Below, one piece after another: positions 47,561 to 59,950 of a stretch of DNA of 64,000 nucleotides; the stretch's first letter is position 1; each line of letters begins with the position of its first letter. The translations under genes were made by a program, and so were the position numbers. The stretch covers positions 106,949 to 170,948 of the forward strand of contig JAJAGP010001657.1 of the NCBI GenBank assembly GCA_025084515.1, in the 5' to 3' direction. The notes under the pieces were generated by a model that saw only the letters and a program-made list of their open reading frames with translations, ran no database searches and had not been told where the DNA came from. The DNA is from Ancistrus triradiatus. Taxonomy: Eukaryota; Chordata; Actinopteri; Siluriformes; Loricariidae.

Positions 47561-48852
47561 GACCTACAACAACTGATTATTTGTTTTCATTGTTAGTCAT
47601 CAGCTAGCTAAATTAAACACACTGTAGATTGAATGTAAGCATTAGTCATAAGATGTGCCTGCTGCCTGCTGACGCTAACAGTCCATTTTTGTCAGTTAAC
47701 ACCAGGATATCATTTACTCCAACAGGTCACAAGGAAAACAGATGAATATAATTTTAACTTGAGTTTTTAAACATGCATGGGTGGTGTCCTTCTTGGTGGT
47801 GAATCCACACCCTACTCACCATATAGTGAATTATTTTGGGAGTAAGTCTGCCATTTTCCACTTCTCTCACTTATGTTTTGTGTAAAGGTATTCATGTTCT
47901 GCTTCCTCAAAGCACTGGATCGACATGAAAAGATGTGTATAGAGTATTATTACTATTATCACCTCATAAATAGCTCCTGGAAAGTCAAACCTTGGCATTG
48001 CCAAGAACACATGTAAAATCTCTTCCTAACACGTTCTCGGATACATTCTTATCTAGTTTAGTCATGTTGTGCAGACTGTGTGCCAGGGCTCATGACTGTT
48101 TAACAGTCTTATATAGCATAATAAAAAATTAAGAATTGTTTACTTTTATTTTAGCGTGTATGGTCTGTCTATGTCTCTAACGCATATGTTCACAAGGAGG
48201 CGGCACGTCTGTTTTAGTGGTGAACTTTAACCTGGCAGAGGTAAATGTCATGTCAGGGTGCATCCAGTACCAAATATATGCTAGAGTAAGCAGATGATGG
48301 GTAGATGTTATTTGCCATGTAAAGCAACACGTTACTGTGAAGTCTCATAAACCCAATCCATTGACAGATCTGATAACAAACAGTGCCTGAGGCACTGTGA
48401 GGAGGCTACTACCTTTATTTTCAAAGAGAGCGTTTACATATATGCATTTACTATATGCAATAAGCTGATCATAATAATCTGATAGTGGAATTTCTGCAGT
48501 TATTTTATTAATTCAAGTGGTAATGTACACAGCATACTCTGATCTACAAATCAGATTAAGAAATCCGATAAAGAGAGCTGGACTTTATTGCAGATTAGTG
48601 ATAGCATGTATACCAGTTACCCAATTATAATCGATGTTATCATTTTGCGCATGTGCATGAGCCGTCCCCATCCCAGCGGTTGCCAGGTCCACGTTTCCAA
48701 CGATTTGCTTTATTTGGCTTTTTTTGTTTTCATTGATTTTAAGGTTTGTTTCTTCCACTTGGTGGAGCCTCTTGAAATTCAGATATCCTTGCGAAATGAG
48801 AATTGCATTATTTAATAGTGAAGTTTGAAGTTTATATGTCTATTTATATTAC
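47561..48852. other. intergenic, nothing recognised
   Basis: AT-rich; no supported feature. Confidence 0.5.
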
Positions 48853-48955
48853 GTGAAAAAAAGTATTTAGTCAGCCAACTGATGTGCAAGTTCTCCTTCT
48901 TGAAAGATGGAGAGAGGTCTGTAATTTTCATACAGGACACTTAACTATGAGAGAG

Positions 48956-49377
48956 AAGATGAATAAATCTAAGATGAAACTAAAGTCATGGAGTCAAAGT
49001 TCGAATAGAATTGAGGTAGCACATCGTCATTAAGTGGGGGGCCCGGGTATGATGATAAATCTAAATCTAAGAGCGAAACTACAGTCATGGAGTCATGGTC
49101 GAATAAAATGTGAAGTATGCACATCGACATTAAGTGGCCCGGGTATGATGGGGCTGGAGCTGATGACGGAAGCAGCTTGAGTGGAGCTCCATCAGATGAA
49201 CATCATGTGTGGGGCCGGAACTGCCGGAACACAGCTCGGAGAGAAAACAGAAAATGTAATTAGTTATTGATTAAGCACAGTGTCTATTAACAATCACTGA
49301 TGCCATGTCAATCACTGATGCCAAGTGTAGCATGAGACCCCGGCAGCATTAGCTATAGCAGTAAAATAATAGCTATA
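48956..49377 (+). repeat. repeat family C, distal part, inserted in the Tc1 element
   Basis: GATGATAAATCTAAATCTAA, GTCATGGAGTCATGGTCGAA and GCACATCGACATTAAGTGG correspond to 15915-16010 of the family C copy. The first segment is partly duplicated (48960-49040 and 49055-49140). Confidence 0.65.
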
Positions 49378-49566
49378 GCTATAAAATAAGTATTGGGTCA
49401 CCCACAAACAAGCAAGATTTCTGGCTCTCACACACCTGTAACTTCTTCTTTAAGAAGCTCTTCTGTCCTCCACTTGTTACCTGTATTAATGGCACCTGTA
49501 TGACCTCGTTATTTGTATAAAATACACCTGTCCACAGCCTCAAACAGTCAGACTCCAAACTCAACC

Positions 49567-50438
49567 ATGGCTAAGACCAAAGAGCTGTCGAAGGACAGCA
49601 GGAAGAAAATTCATAGACTTGCACCAGGCTGAGAAGAGTGAATCTACAATAGGCAAGCAGGTTGGTGTGAATAAATAAACTGTGGGAGCAATTGTAAGAA
49701 AATGGAAGTCATACAATACCAGTCATAATCTCCCTTGATCTGTGGCTCCACGCAAGATCTCATCCTGTGAGGTCAATATGATCATGAGAACAGTGAGCAC
49801 AAATCCCAGAACTACACGGAGGGACCTGATGAATGACCTGCAGAGAGCTGGGACCAAAGTAACAAAGGCTACCATCCATAACACACTACACCGAGAGGGA
49901 CTCAGATCCTGCAGTGTCCAGGCCGATCTGAAGTTTGCCAGAGAGCATATGAATGATCCAGTAGAGGATTGAGGGAATATCATGTGGTCAGATGAAACCA
50001 AAGTAGAACTTTTTGGTAAAAACTCAACTCGTAGTGTTTGAATGCTGAGTTGCATCCCAAGAACACCATACCTACTGTGAAGCATGGGGGTGGAAACATC
50101 ATGCTTTGGGGTTGTTTTTTTGCGAAGGGGACAGGACGACTGATCCGTGTTCAGGGAAGAATGAATGGAGCCATGTATCATGAGATTTTAAGCCAAAACC
50201 TCCAATGAGATCATTGAAGATTGAACGTGGCTGGGTCTTCCAGCATGACAATGATCCCAAACACACCGCTCGAGCAACAAAGGAGTTGCTCCGTAAAAAG
50301 CATTTCAAGGTCCTGCCGTGGCCTAGCCAGTCTCCAGACCTCAACCACATAGAAAATTTGTGGAGGGAGTTGAAAGTCCGTGTTGCCCAGCGACAGCCCC
50401 AAAACATCACTGCTCTAGAGGAGATCTGCATGGAATAA
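49567..50438 (+). pseudogene. Tc1-like transposase pseudogene
   Basis: Starts with ATG (MAKTKELSKDSRKKI), then a helix-turn-helix region (EKSESTIGKQVGVNK) in another frame, RKISSCEVNMIMRTVSTNP and RTTRRDLMNDLQRAGTKVTK. The catalytic domain shows MWSDETKVELFGKNS (first Asp), VFQHDNDPKHTARATKELLR (second Asp) and SPDLNHIENLWRELKVRVAQ (Glu), the DD34E arrangement of Tc1 enzymes that cut and paste at TA sites. Frame changes near 49620 and 50140-50200 and in-frame stops (for example at 49970 and 50040) inactivate it. The intact enzyme is about 340 residues; length here agrees. Confidence 0.9.
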
Positions 50439-50984
50439 TGACCCAAAATACCAGCTACAGTGTGTGCAAAGCTGATGAAGACTTACAGGAATCATTTGAC
50501 CTCTGTCATTCCAACAAAGGTTATGTTACAAAGTATTGAGTTGAACTTTTATTATTGACCAAATACTTATTTCCACCACAATCTACAATTAAATTCTTTA
50601 AAAATCCTACAATGTGATTTCCTGCATCTGCATCTGCACAGAGGAATGGACTAAGGTCGCAATGACTTTCTGTCACCTTTGTCAGCACCTTGGTCAGCCA
50701 GTGGGACTGATGGGGCCACTGCATTTCGTTTTTAGAGTTTGGAGAGCATTGTGTCCATTTTTATATTAGGCCTATCTATGAGTGTGTTTACATGCACTTA
50801 ATATTCTGATAATTGCAGAAAATCAGATTTTGTCAGTAATCTGATAAACGAGTATACATGAACTTGGGTAATCAGATAAGAGGAAACCTCCATATTTACA
50901 TGACACAGGCAGTAATCAGATTTCTACTTTCTTTTTATTTTATTTTTATTTTTAATCAGATTTCTTACTTTTTACTGTTCATCA

Positions 50985-51245
50985 TAGGTACACTTCAACT
51001 GTGAGAGACAAAATGAGAAAAAAAAATCCAGGAAATCACATTGTAGGATTTTTAAAGAATTAAATTGTAAATTGTGGTGGAAAATAAGTATTTGGTCAAT
51101 AACAAAAGTTCAACTCAATACTCTGTAGCATAACCTTTGTTGGCAGTGACAGAGGTCAAACGTTTCCTGTAAGTCTTCAACAGGTTTGCACACACTGTAG
51201 CAGGTATTTTGGCCCATTCCTCCATGCAGATCTCCTCTAGAGCAT
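50985..51245 (-). mobile_element. Tc1-like family A, 3' end in inverted orientation
   Basis: Reads in reverse the same 3' flank and C-terminal codons as 50410-50635 (AATCCAGGAAATCACATTGT to CATGCAGATCTCCTCTAGAG). Together the two pieces form an inverted repeat of roughly 230 bp with a spacer of about 350 bp. Confidence 0.85.
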
Positions 51246-53145
51246 CTTCAATGCACTCACTGACTTATGGTCAACAAGGCTTATGGTTTGACGTGATGGA
51301 GAGCTAGATTTTTTATCTAGTGTTTTGGTTCAGTGAATGCAAATCTATCTATATTCAGCTTTTAGAGATGCATCTGTAGTTTCTTGACTCTCTCAGTATG
51401 TTATTGACTGGCTCTGATATACTAATGGCTTAACTTCTCACAGGCATACGCTATGCAGCCTCTCGCCCCTGTGTGTCAGCTGCTGAACACACACACATTT
51501 ATGGTACACATAAAGGCTTCATTCTCCTTCTGACTTTTAGGAATACACTCACTAGAAACACACACCACCCAAAATTTATCTACGCAAAGAGCTTTTGGGA
51601 GTTAGAGTGATGAGGGCACAGAGAGAGTTATGATTGCACATTGCAGAAAGTTTTTTAAACAGAGCAAGGGCTGTCTTTGCAACTGGTGACCTTTTATTTT
51701 AACTGTGGTCTACCATATTGGTTGTGTTTCCTGACTCGTTATAATGGGAATGAAGTATCACACAGAAGCCAAAGGCGGGATTGGTGCTACTTTTATTTCA
51801 GTAAATAGACATATAGCAATTATAGAAGTAAAACACAATAAGCTGTGGCTTTTTTTATACAAAAGGAAGCTTTTTTGTCTTGTACTGTATTCACTGTGGT
51901 ATGTTTACCTCAAGGCAAAAGCCAAAAACATCTGGTCATCTTCTTTATGCTCTTCACTATATCAGTAGAGTTGTGGTGATGTATTTTTTTTTTCATCATA
52001 ATTTAATATCAGTTTTTAATAGATCTTATTGGCACATATGGTAGATAATCAGACAACACAGTGAACAATTTTTGGAACTAAATAACTCAAAATACCAATG
52101 GTAGAATAAATGAATGGCAGAATCAGAGCAACCCCATCACGAAAAAGAGATGAACATGCTGTTTTTCTTCAACCTTTTTAAAGACACACTTAACTTGTGT
52201 CATCTGTCTCTGAACATCTTTACATATTTTGAGTGCTCCAGCATTTCCTAGCTCTGTCACTGGCTATTATCTAATTCAGTCACCCAATCACATTGCTGAC
52301 ATCTGACACTATAAATACATGAATATTTAAAAAAGAAATCTGTGCTCATATTGAAGTACAAATATCCTTTTAGATGTCTAGATTGTATCCACAATAAATA
52401 ACCCTCTCACACCATCAAATAATCTATGGTTATACTTGATTGCTTATTTATAAAATGTTTCGTAAACACAAGACTGGGAGAAAGTTAAAATATTCACAGT
52501 GTACATCTAACTAACTTTATTTGGATAAATAAATAAATAAATTAATTAATAAATAAACAGATATTGAGAATTGAAATGGATTCATGAACATCAAATGGTA
52601 GATCATTGCTACTTTCAGTATTAGTTTCAATTCTATTCCTGCTAGTGAATTCTATTCCTGCTTGGATATGAATAAATTGATATTTGTAAATTATGGTTAT
52701 TTATCATATACTTCATCAGGTAAGAAAGTGTGTATTAGCACAGAGAAACCACTGAACTGAGCTGTGTGATGCATAACCCAATGGTTCAACATGTCTGAAA
52801 TCATAAATGAACAGTTCTGTGATATGGAGATTACAGATTCATTTAAACCTTCCAAGATTTCCTCAGCAGGAAATGAGAACCCAGATGTAAATCTGCTCCT
52901 GCAGGTTTGAGATGAAACTCTGCCTTAGGGAAAAGTCAGGAACACAGTAAGCTGCATGGATCAGGGACAATTGAACGTGGAAAGTATCACAACAGAAATC
53001 TTTTACCCTATAGTTTGAAGACAGTATTTAGACCTGATGGTGCCAGAGCTATACCTTGTGTACTAAGCTATACCATGTGGACTGTACCATGTGTAATATA
53101 AAAGTACCATGGTATTACCAAATACCATTCCACTTTACTTATTCC
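51246..53145. other. intergenic, nothing recognised
   Basis: AT-rich; a short (AAAT)n tract at about 52526-52556. No gene supported. Confidence 0.5.
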
Positions 53146-53149
53146 AGTA

Positions 53150-53225
53150 AGTATTGGAGGCGGGGTCACATGCCATCAGCCCGGGGCTTGAACACAGGTC
53201 TATTACCTCTGAGCCCCATGAGCTA
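53150..53225 (-). mobile_element. tRNA-like SINE head or tRNA pseudogene
   Basis: On the minus strand GTAGCTCATGGGGCTCAGAG resembles a tRNA box A region and GTGTTCAAGCCCC a box B. No full cloverleaf can be formed, so a functional tRNA is unlikely. Confidence 0.4.
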
Positions 53226-53467
53226 CGAAGACAGTGGATAGTGGTATTTTTGAGGTTGTGGTACAACATAAAAAAGCAGTATGGATCATCTCTGTGAGAA
53301 GATAATAATGATTGTGCTGAAGATAAGTAAAAACATGACATGTTTGATTCCAAGATCAACAATATATCTCCATACTACTGCTCTGTGTCATGTGTGCAAA
53401 AATACACCTTAGTGAAAAAAACGTTACATATAGGGAAACTTTAATATTATTCAACATACAGTGTACA

Positions 53468-53880
53468 GTAGTGCTTGAAAGTTTTTGTAAACCTTTGTGT
53501 ATGTATTTATGTATACCCTTTGTGTTGTGTATTTATGCTTAAATATGACCCAAGGCATCATCAGACTTTTACATGAGTCCTAAAAGTTGATAAAGAAAAC
53601 CCAATTAAACAAATGTGACAAAATATTATACTTGTTCATTTTTTAGTAAGAAAAATCCAATATTCCAATATTATATACCTATGAATAAAAGTATGAAAAG
53701 TATCTAAAATATGTGAACCTTTGCTTTCAGTATCTGGTGTGACTCTCTTGTGCAGTAATAACTGTTAATCATTAACTGTATTCTTCTATAACTATTCTTT
53801 GGTACAGAACAGCTTGTGTGCTTAGGGTCATTATCTTGCTACGTGACTTATTTTCTCTTGAGATGCATAGATGTCCTGAA
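53468..53880 (-). mobile_element. Tc1-like family B copy, part 1 (nested composite)
   Basis: Has the terminal segment CAGTAGTGCTTGAAAGTTTT and the flank AATATTATACTTGTTCATTT and AACCTTTGCTTTCAGTATCT seen at 12190-12420. It breaks off near 53880 and resumes at about 55185. Confidence 0.8.
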
Positions 53881-55184
53881 ACCTTACTTTTACAATTTCA
53901 GGGGATGGTTGTATATAGCTTTTATGTGTTCTTCTGAGTCGTGTGTGGTGGCAGGTAGTGTTGACATTTTCCTCCCCTTTGCTTTACCCCTTTGTCTATT
54001 CTGGCATCCCAACCTCAGACTGGGACATAACAGATTTGGAAGCCCATTTGGGATTCATCTTATTATTTATAAAATCAGCCATTAATATATCGAGATAAAA
54101 TAGTCCCATTTCAGGAGTAATTCTAGTAATTTTGAGAACTTTGAGCAGCTTATGGAGCTACTTCTGTTGTAAGTGTTTAAGGAGTGTCTGCTGGACCAAG
54201 TAGTCCTTTATTTAAACTAGCACAAAATTAATGTTTTGGCTCAAGCTGCTACGTTAGCAGGCGAGTATGTATAAACACAAAAGACTGTATTCACATCATC
54301 TCCATCTCGTCCACCCCCATGCTCCACCGGGAAAGCTGTTGCTAACACTTCTGATTCCCATGCTCGTACTCTACCTCGAGCTAATACCTGTGAATGTTTC
54401 TACTCCTGCAAACTTGGTCATGTCATTGTGTCCTGTCCTGCACTGAAGGACAAGGATGTTGCATTTACATTTACATTTACAGCATTTAGCAGACGTCCTT
54501 ATCCAGAGCGACTTACAATTGATACAATCTTACAATCCAAGCAATTGTGGGTTAAGAGCCTTGTTCAAGGACCCAGCAGTGGCAGCATGGCACCTTCTGG
54601 TCCATAGTCCATTAGCTTACCCGCTAGGCTACCACAGTCCCACTCATGTTAGACAACAGACTTTCTAGACTTTTGTCTTTACTGGCTTTGTGTCTCTATG
54701 TGTGGATAGCGTACGCAGGCCTCTTCAGATTTTGCAAGATACTGTTAATAGCTCGGTCATTATTTCTGTACAGTGCTCTACCATTTTCAGATAGTTCTTA
54801 CAGTGACAATGATGTGTTAATTCAGGGAATGGAGATTGGAGACATGTGTGTGCATCTGCATAATGTGTATTTGCAGACTAAATAGTTGTCTGGTTTCATA
54901 AAAATCACCATTTGTTCACGGTTACCAGTCAGTGGTGTTTCTGTGACTTTGGGGAATGACCTAGAACGTAGCAAGGTATGCACTCTACCTGAGGTTGGGG
55001 CTGATCTCATCGCTGGAGGTGACAGAGAGAGGAATTTAGTTGCTTAAAAGTTACACTGGGTTTCTCTGTGATCTCGCGGACTAGTATCAGCACCCCTGGA
55101 AGTTAACTGTGTTGGTTGAACACTCCAGCAGACATTAACAATGGTCTTAAATTTCCTCCATTTGTACCCAATCTGTCTGACTGT
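53881..55184 (+). mobile_element. insert in the Tc1 copy: probable LTR-retroelement gag fossil plus SINE
   Basis: At 54230-54450 the plus strand has text like LAQAATLAGEYV and, further on, CFYSCKLGHVIVSCPALKDK. This resembles a gag zinc knuckle (CFYC-x-K-LGH-x4-C), but with an extra residue between the first two cysteines. A SINE in minus orientation follows directly (54462-54642). The rest (54650-55180) is unidentified. No long terminal repeats found, so the retroelement call rests on the zinc-knuckle-like segment alone. Confidence 0.45.
54462..54642 (-). mobile_element. tRNA-derived SINE (minus)
   Basis: Reverse of the SINE: TTTACATTTACAGCATTTAG, CAGACGTCCTTATCCAGAGC, CAAGCAATTGTGGGTTAAGA and CCGCTAGGCTACCACAGTCC. 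Confidence 0.87.
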
Positions 55185-55795
55185 AGATTTTTTTGTAGTC
55201 TAAACTATTTAAAGATGGTTTTGTAAGAGCATCTCTTTTGAAAAAACTCTTTTTCTGAAGTCCTCAGAAATCTCCCTTCTGTGTGTCACCAATACACTTC
55301 CACAAACAAATGTTATGAGAATCAAACTTTGATAGATCGTTGTTCTTTAGATACAATCCAGTCACAGTTGATTGATGTCTAATTGATTGAAAATACCTGA
55401 CTCTAATTTCACCTTATAATTAACTGCTTACTAGGGAGTTTTTGATTGCCAATGTCGCCTTAGGCTTGCTTAATTTGGGATTGGTCTTAGATATTAGAAG
55501 ATAATCTAAAACTGTAAAGCTGCTTTGAGACAATGCTCCATTGTAAAAAGTGCTATCAAATATATCTGACTTATCCTAGAGGTTCACATACTTTTGCCAC
55601 TCACAGTTATGTGACATTGGGTCATTCTTCAATAAATAATGACCAAGGATATTTTTTTTTCTCTAATTTGTTGTCTAATTGTTTTGTCTTTATCAACATT
55701 GAGGCCTTTTGTGAAAAACTGATGTTTATGTCATATTTACTGAGGAAAATTAAAAATTCTAAAGGGCTCACATTTTTAAATGCTCCTTAGTAGAA
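55185..55795 (-). mobile_element. Tc1-like family B copy, part 2, with repeat C insert
   Basis: AAAGATGGTTTTGTAAGAGC, CACTTCCACAAACAAATGTT, ACCTGACTCTAATTTCACCT and CACATACTTTTGCCACTCAC follow the order at 13150-13430; the end AAAGGGCTCACATTTTTAAA is a worn terminal repeat. A minus-strand repeat C piece (55438-55572) interrupts it. Confidence 0.8.
55438..55572 (-). repeat. repeat family C fragment (minus)
   Basis: AAAGCTGCTTTGAGACAATG and CTCCATTGTAAAAAGTGCTA are the reverse of the family C start. Confidence 0.75.
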
Positions 55796-57789
55796 ATATA
55801 GTTTCCAAACACATATTATACTACTCTGCAGATATATTACATTACTCTGCACATACTGCATAATATGTAAAGTTTGTAGTCATAGTGTAAAAGATGCATG
55901 GTAAATCAGACTAATAACTGCTTTATGTTTCTCTGAAAGACACAATGAGGCACCTTGTGTGTGTTTTAAAATTCGCAGTCACCAGATGTCTGAGAGACAA
56001 CAAAATAGAAGGAACTATAAATGAGTCTTCAGACAGCAGAGCTCAGTGCAAACAATCCCATATGGCTCTTACAGACCACAGGAGGTGTGAGGAAAGCACT
56101 GGGTATCCAGGGAAAACGCTCAGTGGGATTTTGGGTGGTCATGTTAGTCTTATGCATCCTCTCTGTGTAGCAGATTCTGACAGAGAAGTGATAGCAATGT
56201 GTATCAGTTGTGTGTGTGTCTTTCAAGTTTTTTTTTTTTTCTATTTCTCATTAACATGAACAACATTACAAATTCTAACAGTAATGATGTATCAAAACCT
56301 GTAGAAACTGTTGTTTTTTGTAATAAAATCTTACTATTTATGTAATAAAAGTAAAAGCAGGAACTTTTTTTTGTAAAAACTTTTTCACAGATATCAAATC
56401 TAACAACACACGGAGAAATTATTACATTTTTAACGAAAAATGTGTCATTGTTTTCAGATTTCTGTAATATGCAGAGATATACATTTGCTGTATAGGAAAA
56501 TATATATTGAATGTAATGTTGTGCTTCATGATTTTATAGGACAGAAAATATAATCTCTTCAATTCTAATGCTCACATACTGTCAGTACTGCTTTGACTGT
56601 GTGGTAGGATGCTTCTGTAATCCTTTCCCACCTCTCTGAACAAAGTATGAACAAAGGATATATTATATTATGTATATATTATCTCCTTTGAGATTATAAA
56701 TAAAACTAAACAGAAAAGATTATTTCAGAGTTGAGGTGATTTAGAACTACAGACTCTGGTCATACATCAAGTGGTAATAAGATGACATTTTATGTGACTC
56801 TTGTTCATAAATTTCCAGATAATGTAAGTGTCTGTTCCATTCCCTCATCTATTATTTCCACTCCCATATGTGCACACACCTACCATTAGGAGGATTCCTG
56901 AGCATGGGAGGAAACTTTGAGTCTCATTCCAACATTATTGCTAATAGCTGAGAAATGGTACAGTGTTATGATTTTAAATTAGATGCTCTGGGTCAATGCA
57001 ATATTCACAGAACAGACATAAAGGTCAAAGAGCAATCCTTTCATGAAACAGACATATCTCTTGTGTTACTCTGTAGCCCCATGTCATTCTGCTCTTACAT
57101 CCAGCAGATTAATCAATCTGTCTGCCAGAGTATATTTAAACATGCCTCCTATTAAAGCAAAGTCAGACCACCCATCGGTCCCCATCTGGCACAGGCTCTA
57201 TTTGTCTTACCCTAGAAACCTTGTTTAGATTTCTCAAGTTGCCTAGAAACAAAACACCAAACAAAAATAGGCACATTATGGTTCTCAGTCTTGAGGTTAG
57301 TTTATAACTGTATATGAATACACACTGACGACTTAATAGCCAAGACAGTGACATTTCCGTTGTGCTTGCATAGTCTCCAGAGATGCACAATGGAATCATC
57401 TTTTTATGATCCCTGATTAGAATTAGAATAGAAGATGTAAATTTCCTCACGATTTTCCTCAATTCACTACTTCCTTATAGTATAGTCCTGTATAAATGAA
57501 TTTCAATAATCAGTGCAACTATTCCTATTAACTCTTTCAGTTGTAAAGTTTTTGCCTAATTGTTAGGTAATTTGTAAATGTATCTGATGTCAATAGAGTA
57601 GAATAATTTAAACTATAACTCCGTCTGAGTCTAAGTACTTTTGATCTATATAATCCCAAACAGGTATGCAGGTGGTTGTAATAAATGAGGCCACCTCTAG
57701 CCAGGTTGCACATCACATGCAGACATGGTTGGCTGTATCTAAGGGAGTTAAAACCAGTTGGGGACCAGGAAAATCATTTCTAAAATAGA
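55796..57789. other. intergenic, nothing recognised
   Basis: AT-rich; no gene or repeat family supported. Confidence 0.5.
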
Positions 57790-58152
57790 GGGAAATGCTG
57801 TTGCACACCTTCAGACATGTTTGCAGGAAGAATGGGACAAAATAACACCTGAAACACTTCCTTGCTTGGTATCCTCAGTGCCAAAACATCTATTAAGTGT
57901 TGTGAGAAGGAATTTCAACATTACAAAGTGATAAATGCTTTACCGTCCCAACATTTTTGGAATGTGTTGCAGGCCTGAAATGCAGAAATGGACGTTTATT
58001 GACAAATGAAATGAAGTTGACCAGACAAAACATAAACTATCTTGAGTTCATACTGTCTGTAATGAAATAAACATCAAAGTAAATGTAAGAACCCCTGCAT
58101 TTGTTTATTTCCATTTTCCATACTGTCCTAACTTCCTGATTTGGGGTTGTAC
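57790..58152 (-). mobile_element. DNA transposon family E, left-end fragment (minus)
   Basis: In reverse it repeats 36180-36500: CACCTGAAACACTTCCTTGC, GTGTTGTGAGAAGGAATTTC, GACCAGACAAAACATAAACT and TTTCCATTTTCCATACTGTC, ending CTGATTTGGGGTTGT. Confidence 0.8.
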
Positions 58153-58299
58153 TTAACAACATTAATGATGTCTTCAATCAATGATGTCTTTCTTTGCCTT
58201 TTTGCCTTTTATTACTTCCAAAGATCTCAAATTTGAACTCATACTTACGCTCTCACTCACAAGGGAATAAGTATCTTCTTTAAATGTGCCACAACATGT

Positions 58300-58610
58300 C
58301 TTGTTTGCACTTATGATGTAGTTCAATGTATTATGGTCAGATGAGATGAAAAAATAACCTCTTTTTTACTGAAACCAAACACAGCACAAACACACTACTA
58401 TAAAACAAAGAATGGTGGAGGTGACATTTTGTTGTGGAGGTGTTGCTCTTTATTGGGGACTAGGAATTGGTTTTGACGTATGGGGAAATGGATGCAACCA
58501 CGTACAACAAAACCACAAACCAAATTTCTTTAGAAACAACCCTGCAGCACTCGCTAGAATCACTAGATGCAGGTTTACATTCGACTGCTTGACATAAAAA
58601 AAACAAACCT
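58300..58610 (+). mobile_element. Tc1-like transposase fossil fragment
   Basis: TTATGGTCAGATGAGATGAA encodes the WSDEMK context of the first catalytic Asp; AATGGTGGAGGTGACATTTT encodes the glycine-rich segment that follows it in Tc1 enzymes. Frameshifts throughout. Confidence 0.6.
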
Positions 58611-58631
58611 ATAAACAATGCAGCTGTTTTA

Positions 58632-59267
58632 CAGGGTGGGCCATTTATATGGATACACCTAAATAAAATGGGAATGGTTGGTGATATCAACTCCCTGTTT
58701 GTGGCACATTAGTGTATGGGAGAGGGAAAACTTTTCAAGATGGGTGTTGACCATGGTGGCCATTTTGAAGTCGGCCATTTTGGATCCAACTTTATTATTT
58801 CCAATGGGAAGAGGGTCATGTAACACATCAAACTTATTGAGAATTTCACAAGAAAAACAATGGTGTGCTTGGTTTTGATGGAACTTCATTTTTTCATGAG
58901 TTATTTACAAGTTTATGACCACTTGTAAAATGTGTTCAAATGCTGCCCATTGTGTTGGATTGTCAATGCAACCCTCTTCTCCCACTCTTGACACACTGAT
59001 AGCAACACCGCAGAAGAAATGCTAGCACAGGCTTCCAGTATCTGTTGTTTCAGATGCTGCACATCTCGTATCTTCAAAGCATAGACAATTGCCTTCAGAT
59101 GAACCCAAAGATAAAAGTCCTAAGGGGTCAGATCGGGAGAGCATTTGTCTGCATTGTTGCTATCATGTGGGTCAAAGTGGGGAGAAGAGGGTTGCATTGA
59201 CAATCCAACACGTCTCTGGCTCAGAGGGATCTGGGAGACCAATCACAACAGTGGAATGTGTCATTTT
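58632..59267. mobile_element. mariner-like element family F, deletion derivative
   Basis: Starts ACAGGGTGGGCCATTTATAT and GGATACACCT, a typical mariner-type terminal repeat. The interior carries TGTTGGATTGTCAATGCAAC near 58953 and an inverted version near 59190 (GTTGCATTGACAATCCAACA, one mismatch), so the element is partly self-complementary. No intact frame. The right terminal repeat was not found; a family E fragment adjoins. Confidence 0.6.
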
Positions 59268-59462
59268 GGTCAGACCAAGCAGTAATTTCAGATCTTTTTT
59301 TTGGAAGAAATGCAGCTGTGTGCTCCAAACCAAGACAAAAAGGACTATCCAAACTTTTAATCAGCAAGGAGTCCCAAAGCCAGGGGCTTTCATGGGTATG
59401 GGTTGTGTCAGTGTCCTTGGCAATTCACTTGACCCTGGTGCCAGCATTAATTACATGATACT
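59268..59462 (-). mobile_element. DNA transposon family E, internal fragment (minus)
   Basis: Matches the reverse of 36740-36905: GACAAAAAGGACTATCCAAA and GGGTTGTGTCAGTGTCCTTG. Decayed coding text (KPRQKGLSKLLI) mirrors the family E frame. Confidence 0.65.
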
Positions 59463-59754
59463 GGTCTATAATCACTGTAATATAATTAAAATTTAGTGTT
59501 GCTGCTAATTGCGAATATTATAAATCCAATTCTGCATCTCCAAATCCTTATTTCAAATTTCTTTGTGATGCACTATGTGCTATATACTTGAATATAGTGC
59601 TAATTGTGTGTGTTTATTGCCATTGTAGTTAAAATCAGTTCCAATACTGCTTATTACCTATATGATTGATTAATTCTGATTCTTGATATTTACCATTTTT
59701 ACTTATATACCCTTTTATCACAAACATATTAACAATAAACCCGTATAAGGAATC

Positions 59755-59950
59755 AAGAACCAGGGTTGTTGTGGATGTTTGTCTCCTGTTTGTGTCTGTG
59801 GAGATCTTGGAATGTTCTTCTACATACTCCAGTTTCCTCCCACCCCGCACAAACATGCCATTAAGTGGAATAGTGATGCCCGTAGGTATGAGTGAGTATG
59901 AATGAATGAATGTGTGATAGTTTGCAATGGATTTTCACTATGTCCACGAT
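59755..59950 (+). repeat. interspersed repeat family B fragment
   Basis: TACATACTCCAGTTTCCTCC and GTTTGCAATGGATTTTCACT match the middle and end of family B; a (GAAT)n run lies at 59898-59911. Confidence 0.5.

Larger units (their letters stand above)
48853..50635 (+). mobile_element. Tc1-like transposon family A, nearly full length, dead
   Basis: The left terminal repeat (AAAGTATTTAGTCAGCCAAC, then GTGCAAGTTCTCCTTCTTGA) at 48864-48955 is separated from the body by an inserted piece of repeat C (48956-49377). The transposase region is 49567-50438, followed by the 3' flank up to TCCTACAATGTGATTTCCTG, where the element is truncated before its right terminal repeat. Compare the complete right end at 1-345. 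Confidence 0.88.

Noticed and set aside
49723..50181. Minus-strand frame of 152 codons
   Set aside because: Antisense of the Tc1 transposase pseudogene.
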